Below are positions 1 through 7,711 of a DNA stretch of 13,166 bases, one piece after another; position 1 is the stretch's first letter; each line of letters starts with the position of its first letter. The notes beneath the pieces were generated by a model. That model saw nothing but the letters and a program-made list of their open reading frames with translations, ran no database searches and was not told the DNA's origin. The position numbers were made by a program, and so were the translations under genes. This stretch comes from Pseudomonadota bacterium (GTDB lineage Bacteria; Pseudomonadota; Alphaproteobacteria; Acetobacterales; Acetobacteraceae): NCBI GenBank assembly GCA_021845835.1, contig JAJZVE010000057.1:1-13166 (forward strand), given 5' to 3'.

Positions 1-454
1 CCGATCTATGACGTCCGTCGACTTTGAAGCCCTGGATGAAGGCGCCGAGCACGATGCCCTGAGCGAAGGTCGCGATCACCGAGCCCCAGGAGAACCCGTG
101 ATCCCAGAAACTCTTGTGCTCGGCGTCCCGATAGCGAAACTCGAAGGCCACGCCCCGGAACACCAGCGCGAGCAGCATGATCGCGATCGGGAAATAGACG
201 GCGGGAATGATGATCGCAAAGGCGAGCGGAAACGCCGCCATGAGGCCGACACTGCCAAGAATGAGCCAGGTTTCGTTTCCGTCCCAGATGGGCGCTATCG
301 AATTCATGATCAGGTTGCGCGAAGGCGTATCGGGCGCGAAACCGAAGAGGATGCCCACACCGAGATCGAAACCATCGAGCAGCACATAAAGAAACACGCC
401 GACGCCCAGGATGAACGTCCAGATCGGCACGAGATCGAGCGTGAACGGCATCAT
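1..454 (-). CDS. cydB: Cytochrome bd-type ubiquinol oxidase subunit II (CydB/CioB), C-terminus cut by window edge
   Basis: This is subunit II of the membrane quinol oxidase that reduces O2 to water; it pairs with the CydA encoded just upstream. About 151 N-terminal residues are visible before the gene runs off the left edge. They include the first membrane segment (about residues 10-27), the family signature DGFDLGVG (27-34) and the hallmark IWDGNETWL (56-64), followed by further hydrophobic segments. Two ATG codons are adjacent (454 and 451). I chose 454 because it overlaps the cydA stop as ATGA and has a strong GGGAGG ribosome site six bases upstream, inside the end of cydA; this implies translational coupling. 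The match to CydB is clear from the signatures. Whether it is a CIO (cyanide-insensitive) type rests on the partner CydA and is inferred. Confidence 0.95.
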   Translation of the reverse strand, partial: MMPFTLDLVPIWTFILGVGVFLYVLLDGFDLGVGILFGFAPDTPSRNLIMNSIAPIWDGNETWLILGSVGLMAAFPLAFAIIIPAVYFPIAIMLLALVFRGVAFEFRYRDAEHKSFWDHGFSWGSVIATFAQGIVLGAFIQGFKVDGRHRS

Positions 455-1851
455 GACCGGCCTCCCTCTTCGCGTGCGCCCGGCAATGCGATCACCGGTA
501 AATCCGGACGGCCGCCTTCGACCGGCCCATCGGTTGTCGTCGGGTCCACACCTCTGCGCACGATCCTTGCCATCAACAGCACGCCGGCTGGGAACATGAT
601 GAGATAGGCGACGATGTACCCGGCGAAGGATAGCGCGACATCGAGCCCGGTCAGCGACGGCGACACCGAATCCGCAGTGCGCAACAGGCCGTAAACCGTC
701 CATGGCTGCCTACCGACCTCTGTTGTGGTCCAACCCGCCAGGACCGCGATGAAGCCGAGCGGCGCAGCCCATTCGCAGGCGCGCAGGAAAACGGTGCTGC
801 TATAGAGCCGTCCGCCCCGGCGCAGGAGGTTTCCCACAATCACCACGGCCAGCATGATCAAACCAATGCCGACCATGATGCGGAAAGCGAAGAACGGGAT
901 CGCGACCGGCGGACGCTGATCGGGCGGCACCTCCTTGAGGCCGGGAACAAACCCGTTGGGGTCGTGTGTCAAGATCAGGCTGCCCAACACCGGCACATCG
1001 ACATTGAAACGATTGGTCTCGTGCTTCTCATCCGGGATAGCAAACAGCGCCAGCGGCGCGCGCGCCTCTCTATTCCAATGCGCCTCGATGGCTGCAAGCT
1101 TGGTCGGCTGATATTCAAGCGTGTTCAAGCCGTGCATGTCGCCGAGGAAGATCTGCAAAGGCACCAGCGCGAGCAGCACCCAAAGCGTCGTCGACAGCAT
1201 GGTTCGGGCTTCGTCCGCCGCGCGCCCCTTGCGCAGCAGCCACGCGGCGACGCCGATCACCACAAAGCCCGTGGTCACGTAGAATCCGGTGACGGTGTGC
1301 GCGAGACGATATGGAAAGGACGGATTGAAGATAATCTCCATCCAGTCCTTGGGAAAGAATCGGCCGTCGATCACTTCGTAGCCGGCCGGTGTTTGCATCC
1401 AACTGTTGACTGCCAGAATCCAGAAGGACGAAAACAAAGTGCCGGCGGCAACCATCAGCGCGGCAAAGAAATGCACCCAGCGCGGCACCAGGCTGCGTCC
1501 GAACAGCAGAACACCAAGGAAGGCGGCTTCGAGAAAGAAGGCGGTCAGCCCTTCATAGGCCAGCAGCGGCGAAATGATGTTGGCGGTTGCATCCGAGAAC
1601 CGGCTCCAGTTTGTTCCGAACTGGAAGGGCATGATGATGCCGGACACCACGCCCATCGCAAAAGAGACCGAGAAGATCTTCGTCCAGAAACTCGATATGC
1701 GGAGATACGTCTCCCGCCGCGTCGCGAAGTATAAGCCCTCCATAAAAGCGACAAAGGAGGCGAGTCCGACGGTGAAAGCCGGCAGCAGAATGTGCCAGGC
1801 GATAACCCATACGAATTGCAGTCGGGACAGAAGTAAGGCCTCTTGTGTCAT
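451..1851 (-). CDS. cydA: Cytochrome bd-type ubiquinol oxidase subunit I, short Q-loop (CioA-like)
   Basis: This is the haem-bearing subunit of a bd quinol oxidase (466 aa, multi-pass inner-membrane protein). Visible landmarks match the family: His20 (haem b595 ligand position), Glu100 and Glu108 (proton-channel glutamates), His185 and Met326 (haem b558 ligand positions) and the GRQPW motif at 380-384. The protein is shorter than the 522-residue E. coli CydA, and the missing length falls in the periplasmic Q-loop between about 250 and 320, as in the cyanide-insensitive CIO subgroup. Start 1851 overlaps the stop of the upstream globin gene as ATGA, and cydB starts on its own stop. bd oxidases are known to tolerate NO. 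Its place downstream of a nitric oxide reductase and a globin suggests it keeps electron flow to O2 going when haem-copper oxidases are blocked by NO (inference). Confidence 0.96.
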   Translation of the reverse strand: MTQEALLLSRLQFVWVIAWHILLPAFTVGLASFVAFMEGLYFATRRETYLRISSFWTKIFSVSFAMGVVSGIIMPFQFGTNWSRFSDATANIISPLLAYEGLTAFFLEAAFLGVLLFGRSLVPRWVHFFAALMVAAGTLFSSFWILAVNSWMQTPAGYEVIDGRFFPKDWMEIIFNPSFPYRLAHTVTGFYVTTGFVVIGVAAWLLRKGRAADEARTMLSTTLWVLLALVPLQIFLGDMHGLNTLEYQPTKLAAIEAHWNREARAPLALFAIPDEKHETNRFNVDVPVLGSLILTHDPNGFVPGLKEVPPDQRPPVAIPFFAFRIMVGIGLIMLAVVIVGNLLRRGGRLYSSTVFLRACEWAAPLGFIAVLAGWTTTEVGRQPWTVYGLLRTADSVSPSLTGLDVALSFAGYIVAYLIMFPAGVLLMARIVRRGVDPTTTDGPVEGGRPDLPVIALPGAREEGGRS

Positions 1852-2372
1852 TGGGCGTCCATCCCTCGATTGTCGTCGGCCGAATCGGAGGTATCACTCG
1901 GCGCCGACTTCCCAGCATCTATAAAATATCGTTGGCCTTTATTCAGCAGCACTCCATGGGCGTTGGCAATTCCAAGCTCAAGACTTTCCCCGACCCGATG
2001 CGACAAAAGGATAAAGCGGTCCGCGGCCGCTGGTGGACAGACCTCCCGCGCGGTTTCGGTAAAGAGCGCCAGCCAGCGATCGAAGTGCCGCGCGTCGATG
2101 GGCAGCGGCAGATGCTTTGCCATGGGTTGGCCATGATAGCGGCCACTCATGAGTGCAACGGAAGACCAGAAGGCAAACATCTTTTGCAGATGCGGCTCCC
2201 AGTCGTCGATCTTCGCGGCGAAGACCGGGCCCAGCACCGCGTCATCGCGAACCCGGACATAAAAATCACGGACGAGGCGTTCGATCATCGCCTCGTCGAT
2301 CCCGGTTTCAGCCTGAATCTGCGATGTTATGGCAGCTCGACGGGCCTGCGCCGAGTTCGCGTCATCGCTCAT
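1848..2372 (-). CDS. Group III truncated haemoglobin (Ctb-like)
   Basis: A 174-aa haem protein of the 2-on-2 globin fold, group III. The core at residues 25-140 carries the expected pattern: FY then VR-DD-LGPVF at 37-51 with Tyr38 at the B10 position, W-HL at 58-62 with His61 at E7, FW-S at 68-71, KHLPLP at 86-91 with His87 as proximal F8 ligand, and WLALF at 100-104 with Trp100 at G8. The C-terminal 25-30 residues are polar, Asp/Ser-rich and probably unstructured. An open frame continues upstream, but ATG 2372 is preferred: it has GGAG just upstream, gives a normal N-terminus, and avoids a long overlap with the upstream gene (11 bp remain). The stop overlaps the cydA start as ATGA. The Campylobacter relative Ctb is induced by NO stress and binds O2 and NO; a role here in NO or O2 handling beside the bd oxidase is inferred. 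Confidence 0.93.
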   Translation of the reverse strand: MSDDANSAQARRAAITSQIQAETGIDEAMIERLVRDFYVRVRDDAVLGPVFAAKIDDWEPHLQKMFAFWSSVALMSGRYHGQPMAKHLPLPIDARHFDRWLALFTETAREVCPPAAADRFILLSHRVGESLELGIANAHGVLLNKGQRYFIDAGKSAPSDTSDSADDNRGMDAQ

Positions 2373-3861
2373 GAGGCGCTCCGGTATGCGGCGCCGTGGG
2401 CAGTTGGGCGGTGACAAGCTCGATATTGCTTTCATGCGACGCGAGCATCGCTGCGAGGTCGGCGTGGATAGCCTCGTCCCGAATGGTCGGAAGCAGACCC
2501 TTGAGCTTGCGCACGACCCAGCTTTGGCCGCGATTGAGGAAGGCGAGCCGGGCCGAGATGTCCCCGATCGCCATTGCCTTGTCATGGAACGCGCCGGTCT
2601 TGCCCGACGGCTCACCTGCCAGTTGGTGGACCGCCCTGGTGAGCACGCCGCACCAGCGGGCTTCGTCGTGATGGATCGTCATGACGAGCGGCTTCAATTC
2701 GGCCGGTGATTCCGCCGCCGTGCGCAGCGTGACACGTGCGCCAGCGCGCTCGGCTTCCAGCAGTTCGTTGAGCGCGGACAGAAGCTCCTCGCGGCCCGCG
2801 AACCCCATATAGCTGTCGTCCATCTCGTGAGCCAGGCAAGCAGGCGACGCCAACTCGGCGCGCTCCTTCGGCAGCGCGGCGGTTGCATCGAGAAGACGCG
2901 CGGCTTCGGCCGCGATGGCGCGCACACGATCCCCCGCGCCGACGATTTGCGTGATCCGGCCGACGCCGATGCCCGCATAGAGAGCCATCGCTTCGAACGT
3001 GCCGGTCATCGCGCGCAGCGGCGAGTCCGTGCTGAATTGGTAGATCGGGCGGCCCGCCTCATCGCCGATGATCGTGCGGGCCTGGGAGAATGGATCACCC
3101 CGCTCGCCACGCGTGACGCTGTTCGCCAGCACGCGCACCTTCGCACCCGGCGGCCAGTTGATGTGGAAGGCGTCGGTGAGGACCGTTTCTTCGCCGTCGG
3201 CGTCGACCAGGCGCTGCTTGTGATAATCGTGAGCAAAGGACTCCGGTGTCGCGATCAGCACCGTGCCGAACACACCGCCTTGGGCGCCGAGCGACATCAC
3301 CGTGACGAGGTCGGCGCCGTCCGTGAGTCCTCCGGCCGCCAGGACGGGCACATTTGTCTGCTCGGCTATAGCGGGAAGAAGTTCATGCAGCGGTGCATCG
3401 CCACGGACATGACCGCCGGCTTCGACGCCCTGGACGATCAGGACCTGCGCTCCGGCATGTTCCGCCGCGCGCGCCTCGGCGAGCGATCCCACCTGACACA
3501 CCACCATGATCCCGGCATCGCGCAGCCTTTGCACGAGCGGAAGCGGCACGTCCCAAAACAGACCGACGACCGGTACGCGGAGTTCGATGCACGCTAAGAC
3601 CTGGGCGTCGAGCAAGGCGCGATCTGTCGCCGCGGGGATGAGATTGACGCCGAAGCGTTGCACGTTTTGTGCGTGCAAAGCTCCTACCTCGGATCGGATG
3701 AGCGTGACCGGCTCGCGCACCATGCCGAGGAAGCCGAAGCCTCCGGCCTTCGTGACGGCGGCAACGAGATCCGACCGGGCTACCCCTCCCATTCCGGCCA
3801 AGACGATCGGATAGGCGCAGCCTAGCAGATCGCAAACCGGCCTATGCAGTATGATGGCCAT
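2362..3861 (-). CDS. Nitronate monooxygenase-like FMN protein fused to a C-terminal ferritin-like/DUF6306-type domain
   Basis: A 499-aa two-part protein. Residues 1 to about 330 are an NAD(P)H-dependent flavin oxidoreductase/nitronate monooxygenase TIM barrel: PIVLAGMGG at 18-26, QGVEAGGH at 144-151 with the presumed catalytic base His151, AAGGLTDGADL at 175-185 and GAQGGVFGT at 192-200 for FMN phosphate binding. Residues about 350-485 form a separate helical domain with LNELLEAERAGAR, IHHDEARWC, TGAFHDKAM, FLNRGQSWVVRKL and SHESNI. I associate this from memory with the domain called DUF6306 and a ferritin-like fold; its function is not known to me. A stand-alone nitronate monooxygenase is normally about 320-360 aa, so this is a fusion. 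Start 3861 has AAGGA five bases upstream and overlaps the DUF488 gene by 20 bp. The substrate is unknown; a nitronate or another NO-derived compound is only suggested by context. Confidence 0.88.
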   Translation of the reverse strand: MAIILHRPVCDLLGCAYPIVLAGMGGVARSDLVAAVTKAGGFGFLGMVREPVTLIRSEVGALHAQNVQRFGVNLIPAATDRALLDAQVLACIELRVPVVGLFWDVPLPLVQRLRDAGIMVVCQVGSLAEARAAEHAGAQVLIVQGVEAGGHVRGDAPLHELLPAIAEQTNVPVLAAGGLTDGADLVTVMSLGAQGGVFGTVLIATPESFAHDYHKQRLVDADGEETVLTDAFHINWPPGAKVRVLANSVTRGERGDPFSQARTIIGDEAGRPIYQFSTDSPLRAMTGTFEAMALYAGIGVGRITQIVGAGDRVRAIAAEAARLLDATAALPKERAELASPACLAHEMDDSYMGFAGREELLSALNELLEAERAGARVTLRTAAESPAELKPLVMTIHHDEARWCGVLTRAVHQLAGEPSGKTGAFHDKAMAIGDISARLAFLNRGQSWVVRKLKGLLPTIRDEAIHADLAAMLASHESNIELVTAQLPTAPHTGAPHER

Positions 3862-4234
3862 GCCTGTCCTTCAGATGGTCACTCAGATAGGCAGCGAGCG
3901 CGACGGCTTGGTTATGCTCCGTGTCGTGCGCGGCGTAGAGCAGCGTCAGGGGACCGAGCTTCGACAAATCGGCGAGTTGGGCGACGGCTTCGTCATTGCG
4001 CATCAGTTCGACGCGGTAGCGGTGGCCAAACTCGGCCCAACGCGCCGGATCGTGACCGAACCATTCTCGCAGTTCCGTGCTTGGCGCGATCTCCTTGAGC
4101 CACAAGGTCAGAGCGGCACGGTCCTTGCGCAGGCCGCGCGGCCAGAGCCGATCCACCAACACGCGCGCGCCATCATCCTTGTCCGGCGGATCGTAGACGC
4201 GCTTGACGCGGATGTCAGGGACGGCACGGGCCAT
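3842..4234 (-). CDS. DUF488 family protein (YeaO-like)
   Basis: A 130-aa soluble protein of the DUF488/YeaO family. The signatures are IRVKRVYDPP at 8-17, RVLVDRLWPRG at 24-34, the WLKEIAPS segment at 45-52, WFGHDP at 58-63 and a C-terminal HNQAVALAAYL at 107-117. Members are widespread and of uncertain biochemical role. The open frame extends further upstream, but ATG 4234 gives the usual family N-terminus and lies two bases past the stop of the cupin gene. Its 3' end overlaps the flavoprotein gene by 20 bp, so it is firmly within the operon. No clear Shine-Dalgarno is visible, which fits translation coupled to the cupin. Why a DUF488 protein sits in an NO-response operon cannot be read from the sequence. 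Confidence 0.88.
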   Translation of the reverse strand: MARAVPDIRVKRVYDPPDKDDGARVLVDRLWPRGLRKDRAALTLWLKEIAPSTELREWFGHDPARWAEFGHRYRVELMRNDEAVAQLADLSKLGPLTLLYAAHDTEHNQAVALAAYLSDHLKDRHGHHTA

Positions 4235-4236
4235 GG

Positions 4237-4584
4237 TCAGCCGATTTCCGCTGGAGCGTGATCCAGGAAGATTGTCAGAAGAAGGGACGTGTCCTCGATT
4301 GCCTTGACCGAATGCGGCGCGCCGCCCGCGAGATAGACCCACTCATTGGTCCGCAAGGTAATGGGCCTGGGGTGGACGCCGAGTTCGACATGACCTTCGA
4401 GGCAGTGCAGCGTGATTTCGCCGGAGACTTTGTGTTGGGGTATTTCGTTGCCCGCGTGGACAACCAGTCGAATGGCTTCGAAATGATCGGTCTTGACGAT
4501 GGCCGCGGTGGTCGCCTTCTTCAATCCAAGGCCAAGCGGTGTGAGATCGACGATTTCACCGGGTTTCGCGTGATGCAACGCCAT
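4237..4584 (-). CDS. Small single-domain cupin protein
   Basis: A 115-aa beta-barrel protein of the cupin superfamily. The first cupin motif is present in reduced form at 50-64 (PQHKVSGEITLHCLEG, with His51, Glu56 and His60), and the second is seen as GGAPHSV at 87-93 with His91. One histidine of the classic HxH pair is replaced (HxV), yet three histidines and a glutamate remain that could hold a metal ion. Start 4584 has AGGA about ten bases upstream. The gene lies 57 bp after norB and 2 bp before the DUF488 gene. Small cupins of this kind are found in denitrification and NO-stress clusters; it could be a metal-dependent enzyme or a binding protein. No substrate can be named. Confidence 0.85.
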   Translation of the reverse strand: MALHHAKPGEIVDLTPLGLGLKKATTAAIVKTDHFEAIRLVVHAGNEIPQHKVSGEITLHCLEGHVELGVHPRPITLRTNEWVYLAGGAPHSVKAIEDTSLLLTIFLDHAPAEIG

Positions 4585-4641
4585 AAGCCGTGGTCCTCAT
4601 ATTCGTCCGATACCGGTCGGGTTCGCAGGATGCGCCGATAG

Positions 4642-6978
4642 TCATTCCGCTGCCTGAGGGCTGGTCGGCAACGGCTTGCGGAAGATCAGCCGGTCCACGG
4701 ACTGCGGATAGAGCGGCCGCAGCTTGACGACGAAGTCCCAGGCCATCAGCACCGCGCCGGCAGCAAAGACGACATCGCCCGGCAGTCGCATCCACTGCCA
4801 GAACAGGGTTGTGTTGTAGAAGGCGCTGCTGCGCGCATAGGCCAGCCCGTGCTCATAGACAGCATCAAGCTGCGGCCAGCCGATCGGGAAGAAGTTCAGC
4901 AGGATCCACAGCACCAGACCGCCATTGTAGAGCCAGAACGCCCATAGCCCGAGCTTCTCGCTGAAGCGATGCCGGGCGGCCGCGATGTAGCGCAGGCAGA
5001 AATAGATCAGCCCGATGGCCAACTCGCCGAAGGCGCCGAACAGCGCCGTATGTGCATGGTTGAGCGTCAGGAAAGTGCCGTGTTCGTAGTAGTTCACCAG
5101 CGGCGCGTTGAGTGTGCCGCCGCCGAACACGCCGGCGCCGACGAAATTCCAGAACGCCGCGCCGATGACATAGCTATAGGCCAGCCGGTACTTGAACTCC
5201 TGATGCGCCTTGATCAGCCGGTAGTGGTTGATCGCCTCGATGATCAACAGCACCAATGGCAGCACCTCGATGAACGAGAACATACTGCCCATAGGCACCC
5301 ACATGCTCGGGCCGCCGGCCCAATAAAGATGGTGGCCCGTGCCGATCACTCCGCCGAGAAAGATCAGGATGATCTCGAAATAGGTCGCCCGCTCCGCCAG
5401 CTTGCGCGAGACGAGTCCTACTCCCATCAACAGATAGGCGGTCATGCAGGCGGCGAAGAATTCGAAGGACTGCTCGACCCAGAGGTGGACCACCCACCAG
5501 CGCCAGAAGTCGGTCAGTGTGAAGGACTTCTCGATCCCCGTCAGCGGGATCATGCCGAACACATAGAGCACGGCGATGTTGATGGTGGAGGCCCATATCA
5601 GGTGCTCCATACGAATGCGCCCGGTCCAGAACTGGCCGGCCGCTTTTCGCCAGAGCGCCGTGCTCGGCCACAGCGCCCGCATCACCAGCAGACTCCATAG
5701 CGCGAGCCCGATGAAGAAGCCGATCTGCCAGAATCGGCCGAGCTGGATATAGGAGAGCCCCTGGTTGCCGAACCAGAACCAGTTCTGGTCGATCACGCCC
5801 ATGATGCCGAGATAGTCCCCGATCAGTGCCCCGGCGACGACCGCGAGCGTGACCCAGAACAGGAAGTCCACCAGCCAGTGCTGGCCCTTGGCTTCCTCGC
5901 CGCCGGCAATGGCGGGGGCAAGGAACAACGCGGCTGCGATCCAGGACAGCCCGATCCAGACGATCGGCGCTTGGATGTGCACGTCGCGCAGGAAGTTGAA
6001 GGGCAGAAAGTCATTGATGGCAATGCCGTAGAAACTCGTCCGATCATAGTAGGAGTGCGCCATGATCGTGCCGGCGGCGATCTGCACCAACAGCAGCGCC
6101 GCCACGACGAGAAAGTATTTGCCAATCCGCTTCTGGCTCGGCGTCAGCGGCCGGAACGTCGCCAGTACCGGGTCCATCGGCGCATCGTCGGGGTTGTTGA
6201 GGAAGAACTCGTAGATGAAGATCACCACGCCGAAGGCGAAGAAGGTGAAGCAGAAGCTGATCCAGGTCCATTTGAAGGTGTTGGTAGTGGGCGTGTTGCC
6301 GACCAGCGGCTCATAGGGCCAGTTCTCGGTCCAGGACCAGGTCATGCCCGGCCGTCGCGCCACTGTCGTCAGCGCCGAGAACACCAGAAAATCCGCGGTC
6401 TTGACCGCGAGCGGTGGCGTGAGGCTGTAGGCCGGAGTCCAGCCGGCGGCGGGATTGGCGGTATTCAGCGTCTTGGCCAGATCATCGCGCACCGTCACCA
6501 GGGCGTCGGACAAGGGGGCCGGCAGCACGACCTCCGGCTTGGTCAGATCCACGCCTTGCAGCGCGCGGCGCATCGCGACGGTGGCGGATGCCTGCTGATC
6601 GGCCGTCAGCTCCCCAAACGGCTTGCCCAAGGTGGCCAGCGCGACATTGTTCTGCGTCGCCGTGGCTAGCGCCACCAGGGTCGAGGCGGTGTAGTCCTCG
6701 CCGTAATAGGAGCCCATGCCGTAGAGGCTGCCGTAATCCATCAGATCAGCTTTCTGGAAGCCGCCCTTGCCGGCCACGATGTCGTCGTCCGTCATCAGCA
6801 CGGTTCCGCTTGCGCTGACGAAACGGTCGGGTTGCGGCGGCGCGGCACTGTAGGTCTGCACTGTCGCCCACGCGAGGAGGCCGAAGGTGGCGATCGCGAC
6901 AACGAGCAGCACCCATTTCAGGACGTTGCTGACGGGGTCTTCGACTGGCGGGTCGATCTGCTCGGCTGTCAAAGTCAT
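4642..6978 (-). CDS. norB: Quinol-dependent nitric oxide reductase (qNOR, NorZ type)
   Basis: A 778-aa inner-membrane haem-copper-superfamily enzyme that reduces 2 NO to N2O with electrons from quinol. The length and the N-terminal extension (one TM helix at 20-40, then a periplasmic domain to about 235) mark the single-subunit qNOR rather than cytochrome c-dependent NorCB. Core ligands are visible: His334 (low-spin haem b), His498 and Glu502 in VHLWVE (FeB ligands), His549 and His550 in GTGHHLYW (FeB ligands), and His641 and His643 in LNHAHTALFG (haem b3 and haem b). About 13-14 hydrophobic segments are seen. Start 6978 is the first in-frame ATG after the leader, with AGGGA upstream. It follows the four-TM protein gene by 85 bp and precedes the cupin by 57 bp. 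It is probably transcribed from the NnrR-type promoter near 7630-7673. Confidence 0.97.
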   Translation of the reverse strand: MTLTAEQIDPPVEDPVSNVLKWVLLVVAIATFGLLAWATVQTYSAAPPQPDRFVSASGTVLMTDDDIVAGKGGFQKADLMDYGSLYGMGSYYGEDYTASTLVALATATQNNVALATLGKPFGELTADQQASATVAMRRALQGVDLTKPEVVLPAPLSDALVTVRDDLAKTLNTANPAAGWTPAYSLTPPLAVKTADFLVFSALTTVARRPGMTWSWTENWPYEPLVGNTPTTNTFKWTWISFCFTFFAFGVVIFIYEFFLNNPDDAPMDPVLATFRPLTPSQKRIGKYFLVVAALLLVQIAAGTIMAHSYYDRTSFYGIAINDFLPFNFLRDVHIQAPIVWIGLSWIAAALFLAPAIAGGEEAKGQHWLVDFLFWVTLAVVAGALIGDYLGIMGVIDQNWFWFGNQGLSYIQLGRFWQIGFFIGLALWSLLVMRALWPSTALWRKAAGQFWTGRIRMEHLIWASTINIAVLYVFGMIPLTGIEKSFTLTDFWRWWVVHLWVEQSFEFFAACMTAYLLMGVGLVSRKLAERATYFEIILIFLGGVIGTGHHLYWAGGPSMWVPMGSMFSFIEVLPLVLLIIEAINHYRLIKAHQEFKYRLAYSYVIGAAFWNFVGAGVFGGGTLNAPLVNYYEHGTFLTLNHAHTALFGAFGELAIGLIYFCLRYIAAARHRFSEKLGLWAFWLYNGGLVLWILLNFFPIGWPQLDAVYEHGLAYARSSAFYNTTLFWQWMRLPGDVVFAAGAVLMAWDFVVKLRPLYPQSVDRLIFRKPLPTSPQAAE

Positions 6979-7063
6979 GATCTCAATCCCTGCTCAGCGT
7001 CCATGCACCATCGTTCCAGTCATTTTGCCGGCCGGCCGCGCTCGACCCAAGGCTCTGGCTTAT

Positions 7064-7543
7064 TCAAAAGATCGACCATCCCTGACTACCCGCGACCGCG
7101 CCGAGGATCGTCACCACGCTCAGCGCCAGCAGGACCCAATGCGCCCGATGCAACCAGGCGAAGGCGACCTCCGGCCGCGCCGTCGCCCAGCCTCGGAAAT
7201 GCCGGTGCAGAATGAACGGCTCGGCGATGAACAAGACGAAGGCGAACAACAGCCACAAGCAGACCATGGCGTGCATCCACCAGAACCCGACGGTGCGGAA
7301 GCGATCCCACAAATCGAGCCGCCAGGTCATATAGAAGCCAGTCAACCCGACCACGATAATTGCCGTGCGCGCCTGCCAGGCGAAGCGATGCTCGATCGCC
7401 TGAAAGGCTTGGAACTTATCGGATCCGAGCTCGCCATGGCGAACCGCCGGCAGCGCCACCGTCGTCGCCATCGCGACGCCGCCGATCCAGATCACGACGG
7501 CCAGCACATGCAGGGCGCGGGCGATGATGACGTCATCCATCAT
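7064..7543 (-). CDS. Four-TM membrane protein, CopD-like, first gene of the NO operon
   Basis: A hydrophobic protein of about 159 aa with four predicted membrane helices, at roughly residues 5-33, 58-74, 87-110 and 132-151 counted from ATG 7543. The N-terminal stretch ARALHVLAVVIWIGG, with His12 inside helix 1, and His91 at the start of helix 3 recall the CopD/cytochrome b561-like membrane proteins that bind haem or copper through histidines; this similarity is by eye. I prefer ATG 7543 (GGATGG upstream; ATG 7540 follows at once). ATG 7579 is also in frame and would add 12 residues with no better ribosome site. The gene is the first after the NnrR-type promoter and lies 85 bp before norB. A role in haem or metal supply, or in assembling the reductase, is a guess. 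Confidence 0.82.
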   Translation of the reverse strand: MMDDVIIARALHVLAVVIWIGGVAMATTVALPAVRHGELGSDKFQAFQAIEHRFAWQARTAIIVVGLTGFYMTWRLDLWDRFRTVGFWWMHAMVCLWLLFAFVLFIAEPFILHRHFRGWATARPEVAFAWLHRAHWVLLALSVVTILGAVAGSQGWSIF

Positions 7544-7629
7544 CCCGCACCCATCCAAAAGGGAGGGGCTCACCCGCATTACCGCCGCGAAACCGCGATT
7601 CCATAGGCTTGCCTCCGCCCTTCCCGGGA

Positions 7630-7673
7630 AGCTTACCGCGCTGTTGACCCGGCGCGTTTGCGCTGGCGCAAAC
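7630..7673 (-). promoter_or_regulatory. NnrR-type operator plus -10 element for the minus-strand NO operon
   Basis: A perfect palindrome lies at 7656-7673: arms GTTTGCGC and GCGCAAAC around TG. This is the TTGCG-type half-site bound by NnrR-class FNR/CRP regulators. Reading on the minus strand, the -10-like hexamer TAAGCT is at 7635-7630, centred 32 bp from the palindrome centre. That is the class II activator layout, with the site at -41.5 and a predicted start near 7623. The layout points at the four-TM/norB/cyd operon. In the nnrR direction no matching -10 is seen at this distance, so for nnrR the site may act differently. Confidence 0.75.
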
Positions 7674-7711
7674 TGCTCCCCTTATTCGGGATCAGCGGGT
7701 AAGGTTCTCGC

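Noticed and set aside
8..607. Open frame of 199 codons on the plus strand at the left edge
   Set aside because: It is opposite cydB and the end of cydA; its product is charged and repetitive, whereas the minus strand gives the IWDGNETWL signature.
964..1734. Open frame of 256 codons antisense to cydA
   Set aside because: It is fully opposite a gene with all bd-oxidase ligands, and its product is polar, His/Gln/Arg-rich and shows no family signature.
2373..2615. N-terminal extension of the globin reading frame by 81 codons
   Set aside because: It overlaps conserved C-terminal coding of the flavoprotein, is Ser/Arg-rich, and has no counterpart in group III globins.
5878..6669. Open frame of 263 codons antisense to norB
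   Set aside because: It lies opposite conserved qNOR sequence and has composition typical of an antisense shadow.
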